Shown here one piece after another: positions 55,936 to 64,000 of a stretch of DNA of 64,000 nt. Location: contig BSBM01000877.1 in the NCBI GenBank assembly GCA_027924585.1, positions 8,954,001 through 9,018,000 on the forward strand, read 5' to 3'. A program made the translations under genes and the position numbers. The DNA is from Larix kaempferi (Eukaryota; Streptophyta; Pinopsida; Pinales; Pinaceae). Numbering within the stretch: position 1 is the stretch's first letter; the number at the start of each line of letters is the position of its first letter. A model generated the notes under the pieces. The model was not told the origin of the DNA and did no database searches. It worked only from the letters and a program-made list of their open reading frames with translations.

Positions 55936-57056
55936 CTTGGAAGGAATTCGACCCATGGAGGACATTAGAAGTTTATAAATGTCAATAACAAAGAATTAAA
56001 CCAACTTTTGATCATTTGAGAAATTTGCAATTGCATTTGTGAAGAGGGAGATCTAGTGGATGACTAGTTTCTTGCCTTAGCCAATTTTGAGGGTGAAAGA
56101 TTCCCATCCAAGTTGGTAATAGGAAAGGCCATTCAGACCTTTCATTTGAAGCTTTAATGGAGTCATTTGTTGCAGGTGTAAGCTATAGGGAAGATCATGG
56201 TTTCTTCTAATGCATCACATTCTCTCAACCATTTCCAGTTTTGAAGGCATATTCTTGCTCCTTGAGGGAGGGCGTTTTTGGTGAGATATTGTACTCTTTG
56301 TGGGAGATTATAATGCCCCATTTATTTTGTAATATGAATTAAATACTCTTTTCTTCATCTCCATAAAGTTTCAGGTCAAAATTCCAATTAGAAATGTAGA
56401 AATCTCATTTTTAATGAAAGAACAATGCCATTTCCCCACTACCTTGTTGTGAACCAATGTAATGCTGATGATTTAGAATGAATGGATGCTTCTCTGATAC
56501 ATTTGTGATTAATAGAATTCCATGGATTTATTTTACAAGGTTCATGTACTGTACTTGAGCATTTGAAGTATTTTTACTTAGTTTAATTGCATTGGGAGAA
56601 GAAATAGTGCCATTTCCCCAAGGGTCGAATGGGTGATTTTTGCAGCCGAATGGGAGAGGGTTGGAACATATATAATAATAAATTAATGGTGAAAATGAGA
56701 CCTTAATAACATACTTAATAAATTCCCTAAGTCTGTTAATAAATTCGAGGGAGTTTGGAAGCATTTGGGAGGCCATTTTCAGTGTTACCCAGAGGGGGAT
56801 TTGATGCACACATTACTAGTTAAAATCCCATACATTGAACATAATATAAATCAAGATTGTAGAAGTATTTTGAGGTTTATAAATAATCCTTGAACCTAAT
56901 ATTCAAGTCTAAATATCATTCATATACCCTTACAAAATATTTGGGAGCATTTGGGTTGATCTGGAGGCCAAAACAACAAAACTAGTCAAAGGTCGAAATT
57001 GGGGAAAAATTGGAAAATTGGGCATTTTCATAAAATTTTGAAAAAGGGTCATTACA
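55936..57056. other. Unassigned flank, probably LTR remains
   Basis: No coding sequence. The first part should be the remainder of the LTR begun at 45370. Near the right end, the plus-strand text GGGTCATTACA (57046-57056) is the complement of TGTAATGACCC, a typical LTR start on the minus strand, so part of 56330-57056 may be a minus-strand LTR inserted next to the Helitron helicase. I could not define its other end. Confidence 0.35.
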
Positions 57057-57205
57057 CAGCCCTTGCCATGGATGAATGGGAACTCCTTTCTCAACTCCAC
57101 CCTGGAAACAACCTCTACGTCGATGACCTTGACATGCTTGGCCATCGTGACTTTGACAAAGAACACAATTGGACTGAAAACCATATTCCTTCACACATGC
57201 ACGTG

Positions 57206-57210
57206 AAAAC
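57206..57210 (+). other. Target-site duplication AAAAC, left copy
   Basis: AAAAC directly before the LTR start at 57211, matching AAAAC at 60196-60200. Confidence 0.9.
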
Positions 57211-57918
57211 TGTGAAAATACTCACAAGAGATATAAGAGATGATGTATACCTTACAAGAAAGTAATTGATTAAGAAAGAAAATAGAAGAAGGGTGGTCAA
57301 TGCACTATAATGAGCAACCAAATAATAATACAATAGAACTCGGATAGAAGCAAAAATACTTAACACACACTAATTCATTAATCACAAATGGACAAATGAA
57401 TAATACAATGCATGAGGAATTTGAATGCCTAAGGTGGCAATTCGAATTAGCCTTCATGGAGTGATCAAAAGATCACTGGAGTGTCATCAGAGCACAACTG
57501 GTGTCATCAAAGCACAACTGGAATTCTTCATCATCATCAGTGGAGTCATCAATGCTCAAGTAACTGTCAACCATCAGTCAAACTGAGTCTGGTAGGTGTA
57601 ACTGAGTGTAACTAAGTGTAACTAAGTGTAAGCGAGTGTAACTGAGTATAAACTGAAGACAACTAGACTGGTAGGTGAAGAAGGGCGATTTGCTTCCTAA
57701 AATCAAGGAAGAAGAGCACATTAAGCAACTGGAGGGCTAAAACTAATCAGTGAGAATCTCCTGGGAGCTGGCTAACTGAGGGCTAGGTGTTGGACTGATG
57801 ACTGGGATGCATGCAAAATGCATGAAAACCCTAGAATGCATGCAAACCCTAAAAGTGTATGCATGTAAATGATCAAAATACTGGTGGGACTAGGATGGAG
57901 TATATGAATATCCTAACA
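57211..57918 (-). repeat. 3' LTR of the copia-type element
   Basis: On the plus strand it begins TGTGAAAATACTCAC and ends ATATCCTAACA. It repeats 59501-60195. It contains a small run of GTGTAACTGAGTGTAAC-type repeats near 57596-57650, four or five copies of a 10-base unit, shared with the other LTR in shorter form. Confidence 0.9.
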
Positions 57919-57930
57919 CCCCCCCTTAAT
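57919..57930 (-). other. Polypurine tract of the copia-type element
   Basis: On the minus strand ATTAAGGGGGGG directly precedes the TGTTAGG start of the 3' LTR. Confidence 0.8.
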
Positions 57931-58257
57931 CCATCCTGGGCCCTGGTAACTAAGACCAAAGGTCACCCAATACAATGAATAATAACAGTCAATAAACCAA
58001 GGAAGTGGGGAAAATTTCATGGGAAAAATACCCCCCCCTCAAAACAGATTGTAAGGCACACATAAAAAATAAATGCTCCAAACTCAAGCAGGTGTGATGC
58101 TTGGTCATATGTCTGGAGGTATCTTCTTCTTGGGAAGAAATGGATCATGCTCAAAAAGCATGTGCTTGTACTTGCTCTTTAGGTCGAATGTGATGAGAAC
58201 AAATCCAAAGGTATGAGGATGATCCTTGAACCTGTGATTCGAATCAGTTGAGGTAGG

Positions 58258-59337
58258 TTAAAAAACATGAATATGCAGATAGTCTTTTGTATTCTCCATC
58301 AAACCATCATGGGTGAGATTATTCCAAAAGGAAACATCAAATAATAATGATTGCTTGAAATCCAAATCAGATTTAAGACTTGAAGAATAGTTTCTTGAGA
58401 TATCCTTTGAACCAGTAGGGGTGAGATCAAAACTATCATATGCATGAGAAATTATCCCAAGTAGTAATTGCTTAGAATCCAAATTAGATCCAAGACTTGA
58501 ATCATGGTTTCTTGAGATCTCCTTTGAACCATGAGAGGTGAGATCAAAACCAGTAGATGCACGAGAAATTATCCCAAGCGAATGGCCATGGTTTCTTGAG
58601 ATCTCCTTTGAACCAACAGGGGTGAGATCAAAACCATGATGTGCATGAGAAATTATCCCAAGGAAATGGCAATAGCCATAATCTTCAATAACCTTCTGAA
58701 AGCATGAGATAATGATCATATAGTAGTAAATAAGAGGTGATTGCTTGAGGAGAGCGAAAGAATTACCTCCAATAGCTGATTTTACCTCCGAAATAATCAT
58801 GTGATCATGATGCAAACCAACAGACTTTGGTGCAAGAGAGTATTTAGGACCTTCTGCAATATCTAGAGTGTGAGCTGGCACAAAAAGAGAAGAAAATTGG
58901 AGCATGAGTGTAGAATCTGCAGGTTCTTTGTGGACAACTTCAATATGAGATGATACTAGTTCATGATCTGAGAGACCATCAAGGGGAGCAAATGCATCAC
59001 TGGGCTTGCTCTCGAAGGGGTTTGGACCAATCCCTTCATTTTTTCTGCCAAATATTTCATCCAGGTAGGCCCATATCTCTTTTGGAGATTCAACATCATC
59101 AATGAATTGATGTACCAAGCATCGAGACATACAAAGCATCATGGTTCCCATGGCTCTGTCACCATTATTTAACCAGTCAATCTTTTCTTCAGAGGATTCA
59201 AACTCTCTCTCAAAACAATACTCAAAGAGACCATTTATCTTCAAATGTGCTATCATCTTTGGTTTCCATTCATCATAGTTGAATGGAGAAAGAGGATCAT
59301 ATTTGAATGGAGGAGGATAGATTTCTTCTGAATACAT
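58258..59337 (-). CDS. Gag-like ORF of the copia-type element, 359 aa, with internal repeats
   Basis: An unbroken ORF begins MYSEEIYPPPFKYDPLSPFN. Residues about 20-105 resemble the copia Gag N-terminal domain: NYDEWKPKMIAHLKINGLFE, a helix, then DVESPKEIWAYLDEIFG. There is no zinc knuckle. The C-terminal half has three copies of a 28-39 residue unit: LGIISHAHHGFDLTPVGSKE, LGIISRASTGFDLTSHGSKE and LGIISHAYDSFDLTPTGSKD, each followed by ISRN[HY]. It presumably packages the element's RNA in particles supplied partly by other elements. It is intact, unlike most frames here, which suggests a younger insertion. The start chosen is the first ATG of the frame. Confidence 0.75.
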   Translation of the reverse strand: MYSEEIYPPPFKYDPLSPFNYDEWKPKMIAHLKINGLFEYCFEREFESSEEKIDWLNNGDRAMGTMMLCMSRCLVHQFIDDVESPKEIWAYLDEIFGRKNEGIGPNPFESKPSDAFAPLDGLSDHELVSSHIEVVHKEPADSTLMLQFSSLFVPAHTLDIAEGPKYSLAPKSVGLHHDHMIISEVKSAIGGNSFALLKQSPLIYYYMIIISCFQKVIEDYGYCHFLGIISHAHHGFDLTPVGSKEISRNHGHSLGIISRASTGFDLTSHGSKEISRNHDSSLGSNLDSKQLLLGIISHAYDSFDLTPTGSKDISRNYSSSLKSDLDFKQSLLFDVSFWNNLTHDGLMENTKDYLHIHVF

Positions 59338-59488
59338 AGAAGCTGTAGAAGACCTGCAAAAATAATAGAAATGTATGCCACTGCTACTGTTGCAAAAATG
59401 CAGAAATTGCTACAACTGTTGCACTCAAAATCTTGGTAATAACCTGCAAAAAACTCCCAGGAATGGAGATAAACAATACTCTCAACAT

Positions 59489-59500
59489 GCTCTGATACCA
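59489..59500 (-). other. Primer-binding site, perfect initiator tRNA-Met type
   Basis: On the minus strand TGGTATCAGAGC directly follows the 5' LTR end. All twelve bases match the standard plant copia PBS. Confidence 0.95.
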
Positions 59501-60195
59501 TGTGAAAATCCTCACAGCAGATCTAAGAGATGATGTATACCTCACAAGAAAGTAATTGATTAAGCAAGAAAATAGAAGAAGGGTGGTCAATGTAGTATAA
59601 TGAGCAACAAAATAATAATACAGTAGAACTCGGATAGAAGCAAAAATACTTCACACACTAATTCATTAATCACAAATGGACAAATAAATAATACAATGCA
59701 TGAGAAATTCGAATGCCTAAGGTGGCAATTCGAATTAGCCTTCATGGAGTGATCAAAAGATCACTGGAGTGCCATTGGAGCTCAACTAGTGTCGTTAGAG
59801 CACAACTGGAAGTCTTCATCATCATCAGTGGAGTCATCAATGCTCAAGTAACTGTCAACCATTAGTCAAAATGAGTCTGGTAGGTGTAACTGAGTGTGAC
59901 TAAGTGTAATTGAGTGTAACTGAGTATAAAGTGAAGACAACTGGATTGGTAGGTGAAGAAGGGCGAGTTGCTTCCTTAAATCAAGGAAGAAGGGTGCATT
60001 AAGCAACTGGAGGGCTAAAACTAATCAGTGAGAAGCTCCTGGGGGCTGGCTAACTGAGGGCTAGGTGTTGGACTGATGACTGGGATGCATGCAAACCCTA
60101 GAATGCATGCAAAACCTAAAAGTGCATGCATGACTGAAAATGTAAATGATCAAAATAATGGTGGGACTAGGATGGAGTATAGGAATATCCTAACA
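59501..60195 (-). repeat. 5' LTR of the copia-type element
   Basis: On the minus strand it begins TGTTAGGATATTCC and ends GATTTTCACA, adjoining the PBS. It matches the LTR at 57211-57918. Confidence 0.9.
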
Positions 60196-60200
60196 AAAAC
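60196..60200 (+). other. Target-site duplication AAAAC, right copy
   Basis: AAAAC directly after the LTR end at 60195, equal to 57206-57210. The helicase reading resumes across it. Confidence 0.9.
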
Positions 60201-61640
60201 CATATCATTCACTAATGTTAATCGATTGGCCACTCACATACAACCAGACACCTCTTCATCTTCAGGTTCTCCTTCCTCCTTGTCTCTCACACAACGAATG
60301 GCCTTAGATCTTATCATTGCACACTCCACAAATGCTACAAGCCCTCCTCCACTCAAAATGGTCTTTCAAGGCAATGCAGGAACAATAAAGTCTTTCTTGA
60401 TTTATTGCCTTACATCTGCACTCTAGAATGCCTCTGTCAAAAAACCTTCACCCTTGCTCCTCCTTGCTCCCACAGGTATTGCTGCCTTTAACATATATGT
60501 GCTTATAATACACTCTACACTTCACATACCCATTACTAAGATGCACCCTCTTGAAGGCCAATCCCTTTCAAGATTCCAAGAACAATTCCGTCATATCCGA
60601 TACATCATTATTGATGAAATGAGTTTCGTTGGCCCAAAAATGTTAACCCGTATGGATGAACGCTTACGTCAAGCCTTCCATTCCCAACGAAAAACCCCCT
60701 TTGGTGGTTTCTCTATCATCTTCCTTGGTGATTTTGGACAACTGCCCCTTGTAAAGGACATCCCCATGTATGTTGGAGCATCACAAGGAAATGCTCTATG
60801 GCGTACTTTTCACACTTTTGTCACTCTTTCAACCATATTTCGACAACAAGGAAACACTCCTTGTCAAGTTTCCTTTCATCAACTCCTGCTGAATCTTCGA
60901 AATGCAATACTAACTCTTGAAGATTGGAACCTCCTCATGTTAAGGAGACCCTCGTCCCTTTCACATGAAGAGAATCATGCATTTGACCAATGCACTCATT
61001 TGTACGCAACTAATACCTCTATTACATTGAATAACAAACAAATGCTAAAACTCCTTAACATGCCAATTGCACATTGCTTTGCAGAGCAAAAGAAACAACA
61101 TGTGCATACTTCAATAGATGATGAACAACTTCCATTCAAGGTTCTACTAGCAATTGGTCAACAAGTCATGTTGACATCTAGCTTGTGTGTCTTAGCAGGC
61201 CTTGTAAACGGATCACTTGGAAGTTATTGCAATTGTCTACAACTCCAATGATCAACTGCCTACATTCCATCTTATGTTGTAATTGAATTTCTCCACTACA
61301 AAGGGCCCCCATGGGATTCTTCCAATCCAAATTATGTCCCCCTACCTCCTATAACAAGGGGTTCATGGAGGCAAGTACCACTTCGAATGGAATGGGGTTT
61401 AACAATCCATAAAGCATAAGGGATGACCCTCCAAAATGCAACATTAGATATTGGAAACATTGCCCGACAAGGCCTTACATTCACTGCAATATCAAGAGTT
61501 AAATCTTTATCAGGCCTTCGCATATCTCCACCTTTTTCCTTCTTTAGGTATTCTCGAATGAAATATAGTCCCTATGTCCAATGCATAATAGAAGAAGAGA
61601 AGTTGGTTGCTTCAAAGTCTTTGCAGCCACTTGCTCCATA

Positions 61641-62602
61641 AAGTTACATTCCTGGTCCTTTGCATCTGTACTTTGCATACCTCTTACTTTACTACCTTCT
61701 TCTTTTTGCAAAATGAATTGCCTATATTTTTCATATCTTGTATTCTTATTGCTACCATCATTGAATATTTTCCTATAGAAGAGAAGAGAATACTACTGTA
61801 TAAAGAAAACAAGAGATTTAATCCTCATATCAACATTTTTCTTGTACTACTCTATCTTATTTACTTCAATGTGCTCTCATAACTTTTTTCAAATTGACCA
61901 CATCACAACATTTCATTCCATGTTAGTTCTTTTTGCAATAAATATAAAGTGACCCAATATATATACTTCACTATGCCACAATGCATTGTTTGAATATATA
62001 AGTTTATTGCCTTCAAAAGTTATCCTCTAATGCTTTGTTGAAATTCCTTGAAAAATATGTTATGTCCCCTTACCTCATATGCACCAATGATGGCATCGAT
62101 AAAAAAGCCTCAAACGGTCAGGCTGCATGGTCGGTCGTTATTGTCTATCTTCAGGAAACTCTTAAATACACATGTTACTGTATCTAAGTCGACATCCGAC
62201 TACTTGTCTTCGTTGTCGGTGGTCGATAGTTTCAATAAAGTTATATACATTCAATCGTCGACTTTTTTGGTCGTCAATATTTTTATCTCAAATGAAGCAC
62301 TCTTATTCAATTCTAATGCTGGTCGCCTTGCATATTTGACATAAGCAAGAATATCATCCTGGTTGGTGCTCAATCATTGGTCACTTCTCAATGGACGCTG
62401 TAACAACCCTAAAACTCATAAAACCCACTAAATAACAAAATAATATTTCATATGCATGTAGATCTTTGAACCAACATAAGAATCTGATAAAATGTTACAT
62501 CTTATAAAATCTAGAATCAAACAAGAACAACATGCATAGAAGATCTGGCAAAGAAAGTGGATCTAATCAATAATAACAGAAAATATGCTATGAAAATCAT
62601 AC
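61641..62602. other. Unassigned sequence downstream of the helicase
   Basis: No recognisable gene. A 98-codon plus frame at 62048-62344 has no domain and unusual TCG-rich phrases (GTCGGTCGTT, TCGTCGAC). TGTAACAACCCTAAAAC at 62399 resembles an LTR opening, but no other LTR feature supports it. A Helitron 3' end (hairpin and CTRR) could lie here, but I cannot point to one. Confidence 0.4.
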
Positions 62603-62764
62603 CAAAGGCAATGTGCTTTAGGAAGGGTGAGAGGAGGCCATTCCCACTCCCAAAGTGTCGCACAATGATGCCAGATACAAATGTCAGATCGTTGACATGG
62701 AACACGGCTAAACATTTCTGAGTGGTGTACTTGGCATGGTGCTCAGAGTTAACCAAACCTGAAG
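62603..62764 (-). other. Exon-like segment, minus strand, 54 codons
   Basis: An open segment preceded on the minus strand by TGTCAG (acceptor-like) and followed by TTTG/GTATGATT (donor-like). It encodes text of host-protein appearance (AKYTTQKCLAVFHVNDLTFV and IIVRHFGSGNGLLSPFLKH). The surrounding frame continues only into hydrophobic, intron-like sequence. I cannot name the family. It may be a stray exon carried by a transposon or part of a decayed gene. Confidence 0.3.
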
Positions 62765-63166
62765 CTGACATGCACAGATACAAACAGATTAACTAACAAT
62801 TAGTCATTGAGTATCTCCTTCCTTAAACATGATAGCTGAAGATGTTGTATTGTATGTATGAAGAAGTTCTTAGTGCTACCGAATTGGTTGAAGAATACTA
62901 GCACTAGGAAGATTGGTAGCATTAGAAATCAAATGGGTGACCTTTATTTTCTCAACACTCTGCCAGATTTTGTTGAAGAATCCGACTCAAACGAAGGGAA
63001 ACATGAAGGCAATCGTGTGTTACAGTTATTGAGGTTATCTTAGGCTTCAGCCGCTGACAAGTTTCTTGAGGCTTCCAACTCTCAGATAGATAAGGCATGC
63101 TCTTCTTCTGCTTCCCCTATAGTTAATTATTTTCTCAAGGTTTACATTATATCTTTATGCTAAGCC
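62765..63166. other. Unassigned sequence
   Basis: A 61-codon plus frame at 62858-63043 (GDLYFLNTLPDFVEESDSNE) continues weakly after its stop (ADKFLEASNSQIDK). It may be a coding relic, but I do not recognise it. Confidence 0.3.
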
Positions 63167-63231
63167 ATGGGTGTAGCCTAAGTAAGGTTCCTGTTGTGCC
63201 AGGAGATCTGGGTTCAAATCCCAGCACCCAT
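63167..63231 (+). repeat. tRNA-like sequence, probably a SINE head or tRNA pseudogene
   Basis: ATGGGTG at 63167-63173 pairs perfectly with CACCCAT at 63225-63231. A D-arm-like TAGCCTAAGTAAGG (box A-like) and a perfect T-arm CTGGG-TTCAAAT-CCCAG with box B GGTTCAAATCC follow. The anticodon arm (TCCTG...CAGGA) leaves a six-base loop and the total is 65 bases, too short for a working tRNA. An internal Pol III promoter followed by an AT-rich body and a T-run near 63283 suits a tRNA-derived SINE. Confidence 0.5.
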
Positions 63232-64000
63232 TAACCTCATTTGAATTCTAGTCTTTAAATTTTACATAGATTTAGTTTTTTTTTGTAATTTAACCATTTT
63301 TAGATCTCAACTCAAGTTTTTCCTTTGTACAAACTAGCAGATTTAACATGCAGACCTCCATATACTAAAAGAGTTCTAGATTTTTCATAAGCACTAGATC
63401 TGAAGGTGCATCCATAGATTTTACTAGTTTTAGCCACTATAACATTTCACCTTATTAATTAAGATTAGTTGGGAAAAGCCCATAGGTCATTTCACCTTAT
63501 GGATGCTATCTTGGAAATCAACCTTGCTAATAAAGAATCACCATTTTGTTGGCTGAAATGAACACTTTGCCACATGAATCAAGGGTTCTCCTTATTCTTT
63601 CTAGATTGCAATAAGAAACTGCCAATTCTCTGCATGATGATGTTAGAAACAAATTATACCTTTAGCCTTAATCAGATGGTGGAAACAGGTTGTCTTTTGT
63701 CACTAGTACTGGTTTTAAGGTTATTTCAAACATGCCCCCTTGTTGGTGGTTCTAAAGCTAAGAAATATAATAACATTTACAAAAAGACTCCTCGGAAATA
63801 ATTTATTTATGTAAAGACTCAAGCTGTCATAATATATTCATACATGAATCTTTTTCATGCTTAGGTTAGTAATGAACAAACATTGAATAATCTCTAAAAA
63901 AAAATTCACCCTATAGATGGCACTTGATCATGATAGATGTATCCAGTGCCCATCAAATAAAGGATGAAGACACTGTTTCTCAAACCTGCCATCATTTGCT
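63232..64000. other. Unassigned AT-rich sequence to the window end
   Basis: No gene or clear repeat. If 63167-63231 heads a SINE, its body would be the first 60-100 bases here, up to the T-run at about 63282-63291. The 75-codon frame at 63574-63801 is unremarkable. Confidence 0.4.

Larger units (their letters stand above)
57211..60195 (-). mobile_element. Copia-type non-autonomous element with Gag-only ORF (TR-GAG architecture), minus strand
   Basis: LTRs of 708 and 695 bases flank a 1.58 kb interior with one ORF. On the minus strand the order is 5' LTR (60195-59501), PBS, Gag-like ORF, purine tract, 3' LTR (57918-57211). Target duplications are perfect (AAAAC). The interior has room for only one gene and no RT or integrase, which is the definition of terminal-repeat retrotransposons with a GAG domain. 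It must be moved by proteins of another element. The LTRs are similar (above 90 percent by eye), but several indels show it is not brand new. Confidence 0.88.
57057..61640 (+). pseudogene. Helitron-type PIF1-like helicase, split by a copia-type insertion
   Basis: Two exon-like parts, 57057-57210 and 60196-61640, form one protein when the insertion at 57211-60195 is set aside. The first has ELLSQLHPGNNLYVDDLDML and FDKEHNWTENHIP, the region before helicase in Helitron Rep/helicase proteins. The second has LTQRMALDLIIAH, a degenerate Walker A GNAGTIKSFLI, LLAPTGIAAFNI, Walker B IIIDEMSFVG, GGFSIIFLGDFGQLPLV, LSTIFRQQG, and the late motifs VLLAIGQQVMLTSSL and GLTFTAISRVKSLSGL. All parts after 60196 are in one frame, broken by stops at 60424, 61249 and 61418. 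The Rep domain is not in the window. It would unwind DNA during rolling-circle-like transposition. It is now inactive. Confidence 0.85.

Noticed and set aside
62048-62344. 98-codon ORF with TCG-rich phrases
   Set aside because: No domain, no conserved neighbour, and no recognisable pattern on either strand; likely chance.

Overview
This window looks like a slice of a large, repeat-dense plant nuclear genome. The evidence is the density of nested plant-type transposable elements: Ty3/gypsy, Ty1/copia, a LINE whose ORF2 has a plant-type RNase H, a Helitron helicase, and primer-binding sites complementary to initiator tRNA-Met. I see no intact host gene. A gymnosperm or similarly bloated genome is my guess, but the sequence alone does not settle the lineage. 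Almost every coding stretch is broken by stops or frameshifts, so most gene entries are pseudogenes or retroelement relics.

Layout, left part. Positions 1-6874 hold the 3' part of a large, essentially non-coding LTR element: a partial 5' LTR, PBS, AT-rich interior, a solo LTR at 3755-4600, PPT, and a 1.7 kb 3' LTR with a 49-bp minisatellite. It sits inside a minus-strand Ty3/gypsy element, of which the 5' LTR (8486-10358) and gag/protease (6875-8316) remain. A minus-strand LINE follows, with poly-A end at 10360 and ORF1 near 18310. It carries ORF1, endonuclease, RT, zinc-finger, RNase H and an unusual post-RNase H extension, and its RT/zinc-finger junction is split by a solo LTR with extreme G-runs (13403-13894).

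Middle part. A near-complete plus-strand Ty3/gypsy element spans 18737-29112. It has paired LTRs, an upstream 160-aa ORF, Gag with up to five zinc knuckles, protease, a second Gag-like domain between protease and RT, RT/RNase H, integrase with a GPY/F-like segment, and a coiled-coil ORF after integrase. A second plus-strand Ty3/gypsy relic (about 29870-36845) has a striking Pro/Gly-rich Gag and stops inside integrase. A probable solo LTR with ACATA duplications follows (37881-39227). Then come a 1.8 kb field of degenerate GTTGAC/CCATGG repeats (about 41200-43060) and a decayed RING-H2 gene (about 43900-44780).

Right part. The most interesting object is 46095-55930, a 9.8 kb unit flanked by a 5-bp duplication (AGTCT) and bounded by TGTTAACA. 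It has imperfect terminal inverted repeats of about 650 bp and a second, internal pair of inverted homologous blocks (about 48600-49535 and 50425-51400), each with a TATA box firing outward. It therefore looks like an inverted dimer with two divergent transcription units: a short broken left gene and a longer broken right gene encoding a coiled-coil protein. I cannot assign it to a known superfamily. To its right is a Helitron-type PIF1-like helicase pseudogene, split by a minus-strand copia-type element (57211-60195) with perfect AAAAC duplications, an initiator-Met PBS and a single Gag-like ORF, which is the architecture of a TR-GAG element. The last 2.4 kb holds little: one exon-like segment and one tRNA-like/SINE-head sequence.
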